Shown: positions 22,218-31,915, counted from the stretch's first letter. The stretch is 35,539 nt of DNA from an uncultured Prevotellaceae bacterium (GCA_947169245.1 CAMVPA010000032.1:1-35539), one strand, 5' to 3'. A program made the numbers and translations. The notes: generated by a model not told the origin, from the letters alone.

Positions 22218-25200
22218 TTACATTCTGCCGCCGAAGCCGCCGCCTCCGCCGAAGCCACCGGGCATGCCACCGCCGCCAAAGCCACCGCGTCCGCCGCCTC
22301 GGCCACCACGACCACCACGGCCATTCTCGCCGTCGCCTTCGCCTCTGCCCCATCCGCTGCCATTGCGTCCGCCGAAGAAGTTCAGACGGTAGCTGACATG
22401 AATCATGGCATAGCTGGTGATGGCGTTGACCTCGCGGTCGCTCCAACCATTGGCTGTCACGTTGCGGGTGAAGTTGGTCTGCTGACCAAGGATGTCGTAC
22501 CACTGGAGCATAACGGTGAGCTTCTTGCCGCGCAGGAAGCTGTGCGAGAGCTGGGCGTTCCAGATGAGCTCGTTGGTATTCAATGTCTGGTCGCTGTAGC
22601 CGCGCTTGCTATAGATGTGGAAGTCGGTGTTCAGACGGGTCTCCCAAGGGAAGGTGATGCCGCAGTTGCCGCCGTAGTTGAAGTTCCAGGTGGTCAGGTT
22701 GCGCGAAGCCTGCAGTTCATTCTCGGTACGGGCATAGGTGGCGCGCAGGTTCAGCGAGAAGTTGAGCCAGCGGTTACGGAAGCTCAGCGACATGTCGGGC
22801 GACAGGTTGTAGGTATGCGTCACGTTGCGGTCGGGCACGGCTGTACGGTTCAGATTGACGTAACCCACCTGGTGGCGGTAGCTGCCATTGACGCCGCCGC
22901 TGATGTCCCAGCGGTTCAGGGTGTCGAGTCCTATGGTGAAGGAACCGCCGCCGTTGACGCTCCAGTTGCCGTTGATGTTCTCAGGCCGTGAGATGCGTCC
23001 GCCAGTGGTCTCGTTGTAGGTGACAACGTTGCCTATGGAGTTCGAGGTGCGCTGTAGGTTGACGTTGGACGAGAAACTCCAGTTGCGCTGGTTCTTGGGA
23101 ATCATGAAGCCCAGGCTGTCCTCAATAAGCTTTGGTGTGCGCATCTTCTGGAAGTTGACGCCGAGGTTGGTTGAGAACGATGGTTTCAGGCCGGCATTAC
23201 CCGTAGAGATGTTCAACGGGTTGGTGTCGTCGTAGATTTCGAGCAGCTGTGTGATGCTGGGCTGTTGCGTCTGTCCGCGGAAGTTCACCTGGAGGTTGGT
23301 CTGCTGGTTGAAGCGGTAGCGCAGGTTCAGCGTCGGCGACATGTTGGTGACGGTGCGCACGGTGTCGACGGGACGACCCAGATACTGCTGTATGAAGTGG
23401 GAACGCTGAGGGCGTGCCTGCACACCGAGGTTCAGATTGTACTTCTCGCGTACCAGGCGCAACTGCACGTCGGCATTGTGCTGGTACTCGGTGCGCTCGG
23501 AGTAGCGGCTTAGGTCGCGCGACAGGTAGTCACGCTCGTAGTCCTGGGGCAGGAAGCCGAAGTCGCGGTAGTTGTTGAGCACCGTCTGGAACACCTCGTC
23601 AGTGAAGTCGGGCAGGTCGTAGGTCGAGGGGTCGTTCTTCTGGTAGCTGTAGTTGTAGTTGTAGCTCAGCTGCAGGAAGAGTCCCTGCTGCCCCACCATG
23701 CGTCGCATGTTGCGGTTGCCGAAGGGTCCGCGTCCGCGCTGTGTCTGCATGGTGTCCTCAGGCTGTGGCTTGGGTTTGATGATGAACAATGGTTCGGAGT
23801 AGGTGAATCCCAGGCTATAGCTGATATTGTCGTTAGGCGACATGGTGTAACGGTTGGTCTGGTAGGTAGAGTCGTTGCCCAGCTGGTCTTTCTGCTGATA
23901 GAGGTGTACCATCGAAAGGTTGGCGTTCTTGTTGGTACCGTCACGGTAGTTGAAGTTCGACGTCAGTGCCACGTTGCGGCCTTTATTATTGAGACGTCGG
24001 TGTAACTGCAGGTTGGCGCGTATATTGCTGTTCGAGCCGTTGCTCATCGATTTGTTCTGCCGACCATTGACGGCGAGTCCGAGCTCGTTCATCCTGTTGA
24101 GACCGCTGTTGCTCAGCGGATCGGTGATGTAGTCGAAGGGGTTCTCCTTGAACGATGCATTAGTAGAGAATCCGTAGCTGTCGTTACTCGAGAAACTCAA
24201 GTCGGGACGGAACGAGACAGTCGTCACTGAGTCAATCTGCCACTGCAGGTTCATGTTGCCTGTCCACGAGTTGTTGCGTGAGTAACTCTGGCTAATGCTG
24301 TTGGAAAAGGCGCCGCTGTTGGGTCTTGACGACAGCACGAAGTTCTCAGAGCCAGTGCGGTTCCAGTTGTCGGCGTCCTGACGGTTCCAGGTGACGCGTC
24401 CGCTCCATTTGAGGTTTCCGCCGTTCTCCTTGCGGCCACTCTCGTAGCTGGCGTCGAGGGCTGCGGTCTTGGTCTCGCGCTGTCCGTTGTTGTTGCCTCG
24501 GCCACGGCCGCCGCGTCCCGAGAAGTTTCGGTCGTTCACATTGTTGGCATTGCCCATAAAGGTGTAGCGCATGGCACCAAAGGGCTTCATGGCCGTCAGA
24601 CGAATGCCGTAGCGATCGTCGGTGCCGTAGCCCAAGTCGGGATTGGCCTGAATGCCGTTGCGGGCGCTACGCTTGGTGGTGAACTCCAGTACGAAGTCGT
24701 CGTTGCCGTCGTCGATGCCCGTCAGACGACTCTGGTCGCTCTTTTCGTCGTAGGCCTTTACCTTATCTATTACGTAGGAAGGAAGATTCTTCATCACGGC
24801 ATCGTTGTTGCCGGTCATGAAATCGCGGCCGTCAAGTTTGAATCGTTTCACGTCCTTACCGTTAATGGAGATTTTTCCGTCGTCATCGATTTTCGCACCA
24901 GGAAGCGCCTCTACAAGAGCCTCGATTACAGAACCCTCCGGCACGCGGAAAGCGTCGGCATTGTAGACAACGGTATCGTCTTTGATAATCATCTTCGGAA
25001 TGTTGGCGGTCACCGTAGCGCCCTGCAGTTCTACAGCATTCTGTTCCATCCTGACGGTGCCAAGAGCCAGCGCCCGGCCAGCTGCCTTGGTAACGTTTCG
25101 ATGCAGCTCCTTATATCCTAAGTAAGTGGCTTTCAACAGGTAGCTACCATTGCTTACACTATTAATTGAAAAGTTACCGTTAGCATCGCTGAAGACGCCG

Positions 25201-25382
25201 GTTACAAACGTTGTGTCTTTCTTGTTGACTCTGTACAACTGAATGGTGGCACGCACCAGTGCTTCACCATTATCAGCATCGACCACACGTCCGCTGACCC
25301 TGTCTGGCTGCTGGGCAAGAATGGGCATGGCACACAAAGAGAAGAATAGGAACGTAAGCAATTTTCGTAGTTCTTGGCTCAT
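22218..25382 (-). CDS. Outer-membrane beta-barrel protein with carboxypeptidase-like and plug domains, Gly/Arg-rich tail
   Basis: The 1054-residue protein starts with a signal peptide (cleavage near LAQQ, about 24). A carboxypeptidase-regulatory-like domain (about 28-110), a TonB-receptor-type plug (about 118-225) and a long beta-barrel (about 240-1001, alternating aromatic strands) follow. This matches the OMP_b-brl_3 / TonB-dependent receptor-like group of Bacteroidota rather than SusC: no SusD partner is adjacent. Instead of ending on an aromatic beta-signal, it continues with about 53 residues (1002-1054) nearly all Gly and Arg, with FGGGG repeats, ending GGRM. Another Gly/Arg stretch lies near 288-300. 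The substrate is unknown. It is monocistronic and divergent from clpC. Confidence 0.88.
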   Translation of the reverse strand: MSQELRKLLTFLFFSLCAMPILAQQPDRVSGRVVDADNGEALVRATIQLYRVNKKDTTFVTGVFSDANGNFSINSVSNGSYLLKATYLGYKELHRNVTKAAGRALALGTVRMEQNAVELQGATVTANIPKMIIKDDTVVYNADAFRVPEGSVIEALVEALPGAKIDDDGKISINGKDVKRFKLDGRDFMTGNNDAVMKNLPSYVIDKVKAYDEKSDQSRLTGIDDGNDDFVLEFTTKRSARNGIQANPDLGYGTDDRYGIRLTAMKPFGAMRYTFMGNANNVNDRNFSGRGGRGRGNNNGQRETKTAALDASYESGRKENGGNLKWSGRVTWNRQDADNWNRTGSENFVLSSRPNSGAFSNSISQSYSRNNSWTGNMNLQWQIDSVTTVSFRPDLSFSSNDSYGFSTNASFKENPFDYITDPLSNSGLNRMNELGLAVNGRQNKSMSNGSNSNIRANLQLHRRLNNKGRNVALTSNFNYRDGTNKNANLSMVHLYQQKDQLGNDSTYQTNRYTMSPNDNISYSLGFTYSEPLFIIKPKPQPEDTMQTQRGRGPFGNRNMRRMVGQQGLFLQLSYNYNYSYQKNDPSTYDLPDFTDEVFQTVLNNYRDFGFLPQDYERDYLSRDLSRYSERTEYQHNADVQLRLVREKYNLNLGVQARPQRSHFIQQYLGRPVDTVRTVTNMSPTLNLRYRFNQQTNLQVNFRGQTQQPSITQLLEIYDDTNPLNISTGNAGLKPSFSTNLGVNFQKMRTPKLIEDSLGFMIPKNQRNWSFSSNVNLQRTSNSIGNVVTYNETTGGRISRPENINGNWSVNGGGSFTIGLDTLNRWDISGGVNGSYRHQVGYVNLNRTAVPDRNVTHTYNLSPDMSLSFRNRWLNFSLNLRATYARTENELQASRNLTTWNFNYGGNCGITFPWETRLNTDFHIYSKRGYSDQTLNTNELIWNAQLSHSFLRGKKLTVMLQWYDILGQQTNFTRNVTANGWSDREVNAITSYAMIHVSYRLNFFGGRNGSGWGRGEGDGENGRGGRGGRGGGRGGFGGGGMPGGFGGGGGFGGRM

Positions 25383-25483
25383 AACTCAGGGGTTGTTGTC
25401 TGTTAGTTTTTACTACACCTTAGACGTGAACGGCAAAAGAAGTTTAACGGCTAATGCAAGAATTAACATTTCTTTCATGTTCG

Positions 25484-25519
25484 TTTGGCACAATGTTTGC
25501 AAGGAATGTTGTATCTTTG
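25484..25519 (+). promoter_or_regulatory. Sigma-54-type promoter (and a -7 element) of clpC
   Basis: TTGGCACA (25485-25492), then TTGCA (25497-25501): GG (25487-25488) and GC (25499-25500) are 10 bp apart, matching the RpoN -24/-12 consensus. A housekeeping -7 (TATCTTTG, 25512-25519) follows, but its nearest TTTG boxes (25484 and 25496) give spacings of 24 or 12 bp. An inverted repeat AACAT-N7-ATGTT (25465-25481) sits 3 bp upstream and could be an operator. The leader to clpC is about 60 nt and purine-rich. Confidence 0.55.
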
Positions 25520-25574
25520 CAACTGAAAGAAGTAAAAAGGTAAAATAGTAACAAGGTAAAGAAGTAATAATAGA

Positions 25575-28103
25575 ATGACCAGCCAGTTCACACCAACCGT
25601 GTCACAGATACTTGCCTTCTCGCGTGAGGAGGCAGCCCGTCTGGCCAGCCGTTCAGTAGGCCCTGAGCACCTGCTGCTGGGACTGCTGAGAATGAAAGAA
25701 GGTCCCGTCAACGATATATTCCAGCGCCTGAACGTTGACACACAGTCGGTCAAGACGGCCCTGGAGGAGCTTGTACGCAATGACAATCTCGGCATGCCGA
25801 TATACCCCGCCGACCTTGTGCTGAACGAGAAAGCCAGCAACATCATGAAGCTGGCCGTCCTCGAGGCACGCATCCAGCACACACAGCTCGTCGACCAGCA
25901 ACACTTGCTGCTGGCCATGCTGCACGACCAGATCATGAACGGCGCCCGCCAAGTTTTAGAACAGAACGACATGAATTACGAACAGATACTCAACATGCTG
26001 CACGCACCGCAGGAAAGCGGCGTCAGGGGCGGCATCGGACTGCCCGAGGACGAAGAGGAAGACTACGAGCCTCAGGCCAACGCCTCGAAGGGCAACACCA
26101 CTAACACGACGACAAGTCAGAAAAAGAAAGAGTCGAAGACGCCCGTGCTCGACAACTTCGGCACCGACCTGACCAAGGCTGCTGCCGAGGGCAAGCTCGA
26201 CCCCTGCGTGGGTCGCGAGCGCGAGATTCAGCGCGTCGTCGAGATTCTGGGTCGCCGCAAGAAGAACAACCCCATTCTGATTGGTGAGCCGGGCGTCGGC
26301 AAGAGCGCCATCGTCGAGGGACTGGCCCAACAAATAGCCGACCACCACACCTCGCCGATGCTCTTCGGCAAGCGCATCTACACGCTCGACATGACGGGCG
26401 TCGTGGCCGGCACCAAGTATCGCGGACAGTTCGAGGAGCGCCTGCGCCAGCTGCTGAAGGAGTTGGAAGCGAACCCTGACATCATCATCTTCATCGACGA
26501 GATACACACGCTCATCGGCGCCGGCTCAGCTGCCGGGACGATGGATGCCGCCAACATCATGAAACCCGCGCTGGCTCGCGGCGTCATACAATGTATCGGT
26601 GCCACCACGCTCGACGAGTACCGCAACTCCATTGAGAAGGACGGCGCCCTGGAACGCCGATTCCAGAAGGTGCAGGTGGAACCCACCACCAACGACGAGA
26701 CGCTGCAGATTCTCCATAACATCAAGGACCGCTATGAGCACCACCACCACGTCAGCTACACGGATGACGCATTGGCAGCGTGTGTCAAATTGACAGACCG
26801 CTACGTCAACGACCGCTTCATGCCCGACAAGGCCATCGACGCGATGGATGAGGTAGGCTCGCGCGTTCATCTTGGCAACACGCAGGTTCCGCAGGAGATT
26901 ACCGACAAGGAGCGCGAGATTGCCGACGTCAAGGATAAGAAGAATGAGGCCGTTCACAGCCAGAACTACGAGCTGGCAGCCAGCTATCGTGACCGCCAGA
27001 CGGTGTTGGAGAAGGAACTCGACGAGATGAACAAGAAGTGGCAGAGCGGCGACGACAGCGAACGGCAGGTAGTCACCGAACAGGAGGTGGCCGACGTCGT
27101 CTCGATGATGACCGGTGTCCCCGTCCAGCGCATGGCTGAGCAGGAAGGCATCCGCCTGAAGGGAATGGCCACAGCGCTGAAGGAGGCTGTCATTGCCCAG
27201 GACACCGCGATAGAAAAAATGGTTCGCGCCATTCAGCGCAACCGCGTGGGCCTGAAAGACCCCAACCACCCCATCGGCGTCTTCATGTTCCTCGGCCCCA
27301 CGGGCGTCGGCAAGACCTATCTGGCCAAGAAGCTCGCCGAGTACATGTTTGGCTCGAAGGACGCACTCATCCGCGTCGACATGAGCGAATACACCGAGTC
27401 GTTCAACACCAGCCGCCTCATTGGCGCGCCTCCGGGCTATGTAGGCTATGAGGAGGGCGGACAGCTCACCGAGCGCGTGCGCCGTCACCCCTACTCCATC
27501 GTGCTGTTGGACGAGATTGAAAAGGCCCACTCCAACGTCTTCAACCTGCTGCTGCAGGTACTCGACGAGGGCCGGCTTACCGACGGCAACGGCCGCTTCG
27601 TCGACTTCCGCAACACCGTCATCATCATGACCTCGAACGCCGGCACCCGCCAGCTCAAGGACTTCGGACGCGGCATCGGCTTCAGCGCCGCTGGCTCAAC
27701 GGGGCTCGCCCTGAACGAGCAGGACAAGGAGCACGCCCGCCAGATTGTACAAAAAGCCCTGTCGAAGCAGTTCTCGCCCGAGTTCCTGAACCGTCTCGAC
27801 GAGATCATCACCTTCGACCAGCTCGACCTCGACGCCATCAAGCGCATCATCGACATTGAGCTGAAGGGACTGTTACGCCGCATCAGCGACATGGGCTACA
27901 ACGTGGAGCTCAGCGACGAAGCCAAGGAGTTTGTGGCCACCAAAGGCTACGACGTGCAGTTCGGCGCCCGTCCACTGAAGCGGGCCATTCAGAACTACAT
28001 CGAGGACGGGCTCTGTGAGCGCATCGTCAACGGCGACCTGCAGCCCGGCGCCCTCATCCATATCACGAAAGTACCCGACAAGGAGGAATTGTTGTTCGAA
28101 TGA
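25575..28103 (+). CDS. clpC: ClpC-type AAA+ unfoldase of the Clp protease
   Basis: ClpC unfolds proteins and feeds them to ClpP. The 842-residue protein has the double Clp N-domain (about 3-145), a flexible acidic linker (155-190), AAA+ domain 1 (Walker A GEPGVGKS 237-244, Walker B FIDEIH), a short middle domain with a UVR-like segment (about 440-480), and AAA+ domain 2 (Walker A GPTGVGKT near 575, Walker [10 protein letters not shown]). The IGF tripeptide in GRGIGFSA (near 701) is the ClpP-docking loop, and the short middle domain separates it from ClpB. Its stop overlaps the next start (ATGA), so it is coupled to the antiporter gene. Confidence 0.95.
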   Translation: MTSQFTPTVSQILAFSREEAARLASRSVGPEHLLLGLLRMKEGPVNDIFQRLNVDTQSVKTALEELVRNDNLGMPIYPADLVLNEKASNIMKLAVLEARIQHTQLVDQQHLLLAMLHDQIMNGARQVLEQNDMNYEQILNMLHAPQESGVRGGIGLPEDEEEDYEPQANASKGNTTNTTTSQKKKESKTPVLDNFGTDLTKAAAEGKLDPCVGREREIQRVVEILGRRKKNNPILIGEPGVGKSAIVEGLAQQIADHHTSPMLFGKRIYTLDMTGVVAGTKYRGQFEERLRQLLKELEANPDIIIFIDEIHTLIGAGSAAGTMDAANIMKPALARGVIQCIGATTLDEYRNSIEKDGALERRFQKVQVEPTTNDETLQILHNIKDRYEHHHHVSYTDDALAACVKLTDRYVNDRFMPDKAIDAMDEVGSRVHLGNTQVPQEITDKEREIADVKDKKNEAVHSQNYELAASYRDRQTVLEKELDEMNKKWQSGDDSERQVVTEQEVADVVSMMTGVPVQRMAEQEGIRLKGMATALKEAVIAQDTAIEKMVRAIQRNRVGLKDPNHPIGVFMFLGPTGVGKTYLAKKLAEYMFGSKDALIRVDMSEYTESFNTSRLIGAPPGYVGYEEGGQLTERVRRHPYSIVLLDEIEKAHSNVFNLLLQVLDEGRLTDGNGRFVDFRNTVIIMTSNAGTRQLKDFGRGIGFSAAGSTGLALNEQDKEHARQIVQKALSKQFSPEFLNRLDEIITFDQLDLDAIKRIIDIELKGLLRRISDMGYNVELSDEAKEFVATKGYDVQFGARPLKRAIQNYIEDGLCERIVNGDLQPGALIHITKVPDKEELLFE

Positions 28104-29395
28104 AGACGACAGGGAAAGGTAACACGAGAGCGGGAATGCTGGCGTTGTCGCCGCTGCTGGTGTTCATCACGCTTTATCTGGTGACGAGCATCATTGCCCG
28201 CGACTTCTATCGTGTGCCCATCACCGTCGCATTCATGGTGACCAGCATCTATGCCATAGCCACCACGCGCGGCAAGCTGCGCCGCCGCATCAACGTGTTC
28301 AGTCGCGGAGCCGGCAAACCCGAGATGATGCTGATGCTCTGGATCTTCGTGCTGGCAGGAGCCTTCGCCAACTCTGCAAAAGTCATGGGCAGCATCGACG
28401 CCACGGTGAACCTGACGCTGGCGCTGCTACCGTCGCAGATGCTGCTGGCGGGACTGTTTCTGGCGGCCTGTTTCATATCGCTGAGCATCGGCACAAGCGT
28501 GGGAACCATCGTGGCACTGACGCCTATAGCTGCTGGCGTAGCCGCTCAAACAGGCACCTCGGCGGCCATGATGACGGCGGTAGTGGTCGGCGGTTCGTTC
28601 TTCGGCGATAACCTGTCGTTCATCAGCGACACCACCATCATAGCCACCCAGACGCAGGGTTGCAAGCTATCGGACAAGTTCCGGGTCAACTCGTTCATCG
28701 TCATTCCCGCCGCTATCGTCATCCTGGCGGTCTATGTATTCTTAGGTCAAGGCATGACGGCACCCACCAACGTGCCTGACGTGGAGCTGCTGAAGGTCGT
28801 GCCCTATCTCGTGGTGCTGCTGACGGCCATCTTCGGCATGAACGTGATGGCGGTGCTGACGCTCGGCATTGTGCTGACTGGCATTATCGGTCTCAGCAAC
28901 GGCGCCTTCGACATCTATGGTTGGATGAAGGCGATGGGCGACGGCATCATCGGCATGGGCGAGCTCATCATCATCACGCTGATGGCTGGCGGACTGCTGG
29001 AGGTCATCAAGCATAACGGCGGCATCGACTACATCATCGACCGCCTGACGCGCCACATCCACGGCAAGCGCGGCGCCGAGCTGTCGATAGGCGCGCTGGT
29101 CAGCGTCATCGACGTCTGCACGGCCAACAACACCGTGGCCATCATCACCGTCGGAGGCATTGCCCGCAAGATTGGCGAGAAATACGGGCTCGACCCACGC
29201 AAGTGTGCCTCGCTGCTCGACACCTTTTCATGTTTTACACAGGGACTGCTGCCCTACGGCGCACAGCTGCTGATGGCGGCCGGACTGGCCAGCCTGAACC
29301 CCGTGGCCATCGTGCCCTACCTGTACTATCCCTTCGCCATAGGCCTCGCCGCCCTGCTGGCCATTCTCTTACGTTACCCAAGACGATACTCATGA
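28100..29395 (+). CDS. NhaC-family Na+/H+ antiporter
   Basis: This is a 431-residue polytopic inner-membrane protein with about 11-12 hydrophobic segments. It shows family features such as SIGTSVGTIVALTPIA, SFFGDNLSFISDTTI (acidic residues likely to bind the cation) and CTANNTVAI. NhaC-type proteins exchange Na+ for H+; some relatives carry organic acids or amino acids, so the exact substrate is uncertain. Start and stop both overlap their neighbours by ATGA, indicating translational coupling in clpC - antiporter - NTP_transf_5-like operon. Confidence 0.9.
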   Translation: MKTTGKGNTRAGMLALSPLLVFITLYLVTSIIARDFYRVPITVAFMVTSIYAIATTRGKLRRRINVFSRGAGKPEMMLMLWIFVLAGAFANSAKVMGSIDATVNLTLALLPSQMLLAGLFLAACFISLSIGTSVGTIVALTPIAAGVAAQTGTSAAMMTAVVVGGSFFGDNLSFISDTTIIATQTQGCKLSDKFRVNSFIVIPAAIVILAVYVFLGQGMTAPTNVPDVELLKVVPYLVVLLTAIFGMNVMAVLTLGIVLTGIIGLSNGAFDIYGWMKAMGDGIIGMGELIIITLMAGGLLEVIKHNGGIDYIIDRLTRHIHGKRGAELSIGALVSVIDVCTANNTVAIITVGGIARKIGEKYGLDPRKCASLLDTFSCFTQGLLPYGAQLLMAAGLASLNPVAIVPYLYYPFAIGLAALLAILLRYPRRYS

Positions 29396-30198
29396 ACATC
29401 ATAGAGCGCAACTTCTTCAGACTCCTGCGTGCCGGTGCCTTCGGCAAGGAAGAGCAAATCGAGGCTCTGTCGGCCTGGAAGTGGAACAGGCTGTACCAAC
29501 TGGCCGAGATGCACGACGTGGCACCGGTTGTGTATAAAGGCCTTGAGTGCTGCCGCGGACAGTTTCTGGTGCAAGTGCCCGAGGCGCTGTACGAAGAGTG
29601 GAGTCGTGCGAAGAGTCACGACGACGAAGAGGACAATGACCTGCTGGCCTCCGACCATCTGACGAATCCCGTACTGAACCACAAGCTACAGGCCATCCTG
29701 GACGATGACCACTCGAACACCGAGACACGCACGGCACTCCTCAAGCTGCTGGGCATTGTGCGTTTCATCATGAACGCGGGCATCCCCGTGAAACGCGTCG
29801 TGGAGCTGGGACTTTTCCTGAGACAGGAGAAGAGCCATATCGACTTCGGCAAGCTGCAGGAATGGATGAAGAGCCTTCACCTGCAGCCCATGGCTCAGCT
29901 CTCTGCCATCATGCTGGTGAAGCTGCTGCACTTCGAGCCCGACGAGTTGCCGTTCATGGAACCCATCAACGACGAGAAAATGGAACGCCAGATGCGCGAG
30001 ATGTTCCGACAGAAGAACTCGCATGCCGAGGACTGGTATTTCTCACAAGGCAAGAACATCTTCGTTCACACTTCCAACCCTTCGGCCATGCTCTGGCATG
30101 TACGACGCTCTGTGCGCAACCTCCGCTACTATCCGTCAGAAACGCTGACGAACTTCTTCACGTCGTTCGCGCACTCGCTCTCGCATATCGAAGAGTAG
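29392..30198 (+). CDS. NTP_transf_5-like protein without the nucleotidyltransferase core
   Basis: The frame is open from further upstream, but ATG 29392 overlaps the antiporter stop (ATGA) and is the natural start, giving 268 residues. The N-terminus (FFRLLRAGAFGKEEQ, then LYQLAEMHDVAPVVYKGL) and the C-terminal part (LGLFLRQEKSHIDFGKLQEW and the ELPF motif) resemble the nucleotidyltransferase family PF14907. The centre, where the GSxxD and DxD catalytic motifs belong, is short and Asp-rich without them. It is therefore probably not an active transferase. Function unknown; it may partner its operon neighbours. The family call is from memory of motifs. Confidence 0.55.
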   Translation: MNIIERNFFRLLRAGAFGKEEQIEALSAWKWNRLYQLAEMHDVAPVVYKGLECCRGQFLVQVPEALYEEWSRAKSHDDEEDNDLLASDHLTNPVLNHKLQAILDDDHSNTETRTALLKLLGIVRFIMNAGIPVKRVVELGLFLRQEKSHIDFGKLQEWMKSLHLQPMAQLSAIMLVKLLHFEPDELPFMEPINDEKMERQMREMFRQKNSHAEDWYFSQGKNIFVHTSNPSAMLWHVRRSVRNLRYYPSETLTNFFTSFAHSLSHIEE

Positions 30199-30207
30199 TG
30201 GTCTATG

Positions 30208-30235
30208 CACGCGCTCTCACAAATTGTGAAGCGTG
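30208..30235. terminator. Weak hairpin between convergent genes
   Basis: CACGC (30208-30212) pairs with GCGTG (30231-30235), with an inner TCACA/TGTGA stem. There is no U-tract on either strand, so termination is only possible. Confidence 0.3.
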
Positions 30236-30238
30236 GTG

Positions 30239-31114
30239 TTAGAGTCCCAGAATCTTCCCTAACGTACTTTTCGAATTCTCCTCGGCCTGACGGATGGAGT
30301 CCTGAACATGAATGGAATCCAGAATTGCCTGACGGCGACGCGCTTCTTCAGCCTCCCTCAAGCGTTCGCAGGCAAGCATGGCCTCGTCGTAGTAAGCCCC
30401 GTCGTAATGGTCACGTATATAGAGCTGATAGGCATCCTGGGTGTCGGCCTGGCAAGCTGCAACCCAGTCGAGGGAGTCAATCTGAATCTTTGCCTCGACC
30501 ACGTGGACACTATTGGGATGGCGCTTCATGTACTTCTCAAGCTCGGCCTTAAGGCCTGAGGCCAGCGCGTTTGCCCAGTCAATATCGATTTGCTTCAGTA
30601 CTGTCAGGTGAGCCTTGATGCTGTCGCGATGAGCCTTGGGGGCCTGTGCATACATATCCAGATAGTTCTGCAGCACGGCAGGCTGGTCACTGACCAGAGC
30701 GTTCTCATAGGCGCGATTCTCGTTCTCAGCCTCCTGAGTCTTGTAGAAATAGAAACCGATGAACACGACAATCAATGCGATGACCACAGCTGTCACAAAG
30801 ACGATAGAGCCCGTGTTCCGTTTCTTGGCGGGCTTGGCGGGCTGCTGGCTGGGCTCGTCGGCAACGGGTACCGGTTTCGTCGTCGGCACTGTCACAGGAG
30901 GCACTACCGTCGTTGCAGCCGTCTCCAGCGGCTCCTCGACGGCGTCGCGATTGATGGGACAATGACAATTGGGGCATTCAGCCTGATCCTTGAAGATGAT
31001 TTCACCACAGTCGGGACAGCGGGTCACCTTGCCGGCTATCTCAATGCCACATGATGGGCAGGTCTTGGCACGATCGCTCACCTGATGGCCACATTCTGGA
31101 CACTTAATAATCAT
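30239..31114 (-). CDS. Double zinc-ribbon membrane protein with repeat-type C-terminal region
   Basis: I do not recognise a named family. The 291-residue protein begins with two zinc ribbons (Cys5, 8, 19, 22 and Cys33, 36, 47, 50). A Pro/Thr-rich linker (about 60-95), one transmembrane helix (about 101-124, GSIVFVTAVVIALIVVFIGF) and an extracytoplasmic helical region with TPR-like stretches (about 130-270) follow. A cytoplasmic N-terminus with zinc ribbons and an outer helical part suggests a sensor or scaffold. It follows the GH25 lysozyme gene by 33 bp on the same strand and may be cotranscribed. Confidence 0.82.
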   Translation of the reverse strand: MIIKCPECGHQVSDRAKTCPSCGIEIAGKVTRCPDCGEIIFKDQAECPNCHCPINRDAVEEPLETAATTVVPPVTVPTTKPVPVADEPSQQPAKPAKKRNTGSIVFVTAVVIALIVVFIGFYFYKTQEAENENRAYENALVSDQPAVLQNYLDMYAQAPKAHRDSIKAHLTVLKQIDIDWANALASGLKAELEKYMKRHPNSVHVVEAKIQIDSLDWVAACQADTQDAYQLYIRDHYDGAYYDEAMLACERLREAEEARRRQAILDSIHVQDSIRQAEENSKSTLGKILGL

Positions 31115-31147
31115 ATCTTTCTGTATTTTGACTTTATTACTCTGTTT

Positions 31148-31855
31148 TTAGTGACGGAACCGGATTTCACGTAAACTGTGGCGTCCCATAAAGCGCGACT
31201 TGTCGACATAGCCGTTAACACCGACAATACGGCCTTTGCTGGTGTATTGCCACATCAAGATGTCGCGCTCGTCGGCCAGCACCGGTTCGTCCTGCGTGTA
31301 CATGGCTATCATCAGCTTGTAGTCGTCGATACGGCCGATGAGGTGCTTGTTGTAGAAGTTGCGGAACGTGTAGACCAGCGGCTTCTGGCGGTAGGCCTCC
31401 TCTACGAGCTCCAGGAACGTCAGCAGGGAGTCGCAGAACTCGTCGTTGGGAAGACCGGCATCGGTCTCAACATCAATCATGGGTATCAGGTCCTGCTCAC
31501 CGGGCAGACACTGCGTCTTGAAATTTTCAAGCTGCTTACGGAGCGGCGTCTTGGGACGGAAGAAATGGTATGAGCCGACCTTCAGGCCATAGCGGTGGGC
31601 CAAGTCAATATTACGCTCGAAATAGGAGTCGATACGGTCGCCGCCCTCCGTGGCCTTCAGATAGACATAAGCCATCTTGGTATTCTCGCCCACAGTCTCC
31701 CAGAACACCTGCCCCTGATAGTGGGACAGGTCAATGCCGTGGACATGCGTACACGTATCTTCGCACTGCAGATACGGATTGTCTACCGCGCTCTGAGCCT
31801 GTGCTGATATGTTGGTTATCACAGCCATGAAGGCTGCAATTATATATTTTTTCAT
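31148..31855 (-). CDS. Exported GH25 lysozyme
   Basis: GH25 enzymes are N,O-diacetylmuramidases cutting peptidoglycan. The 235-residue protein has a signal peptide (ends near SAQAQ, about 20). The GH25 motifs are HGIDLSHYQG, YLKATEG followed by a D and a Phe, GSYHFF and the catalytic PMIDVET. The frame can open at a TTG four codons upstream, but ATG 31855 is chosen as the start of the signal peptide. It lies upstream of the zinc-ribbon gene and divergent from a C11 peptidase lipoprotein, sharing a compact promoter region. It could serve in wall remodelling or attack on other cells. Confidence 0.92.
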   Translation of the reverse strand: MKKYIIAAFMAVITNISAQAQSAVDNPYLQCEDTCTHVHGIDLSHYQGQVFWETVGENTKMAYVYLKATEGGDRIDSYFERNIDLAHRYGLKVGSYHFFRPKTPLRKQLENFKTQCLPGEQDLIPMIDVETDAGLPNDEFCDSLLTFLELVEEAYRQKPLVYTFRNFYNKHLIGRIDDYKLMIAMYTQDEPVLADERDILMWQYTSKGRIVGVNGYVDKSRFMGRHSLREIRFRH

Positions 31856-31877
31856 GCTTTCCCTCAAATTTAGGTTG

Positions 31878-31885
31878 CAAAGTTA
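31878..31885 (-). promoter_or_regulatory. -7 element of the GH25 gene
   Basis: TAACTTTG on the minus strand, 22 bp before the ATG. Its -33 region falls in or next to the -7 of the divergent peptidase promoter. Confidence 0.6.
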
Positions 31886-31907
31886 GTGCAATTTGCGCAA
31901 AAAAACG

Positions 31908-31915
31908 TATCTTTG
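31908..31915 (+). promoter_or_regulatory. -7 element of the C11 peptidase gene
   Basis: TATCTTTG on the plus strand, 18 bp before the ATG at 31934. The two divergent -7 elements are only 22 bp apart, so the promoters overlap. Confidence 0.65.
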
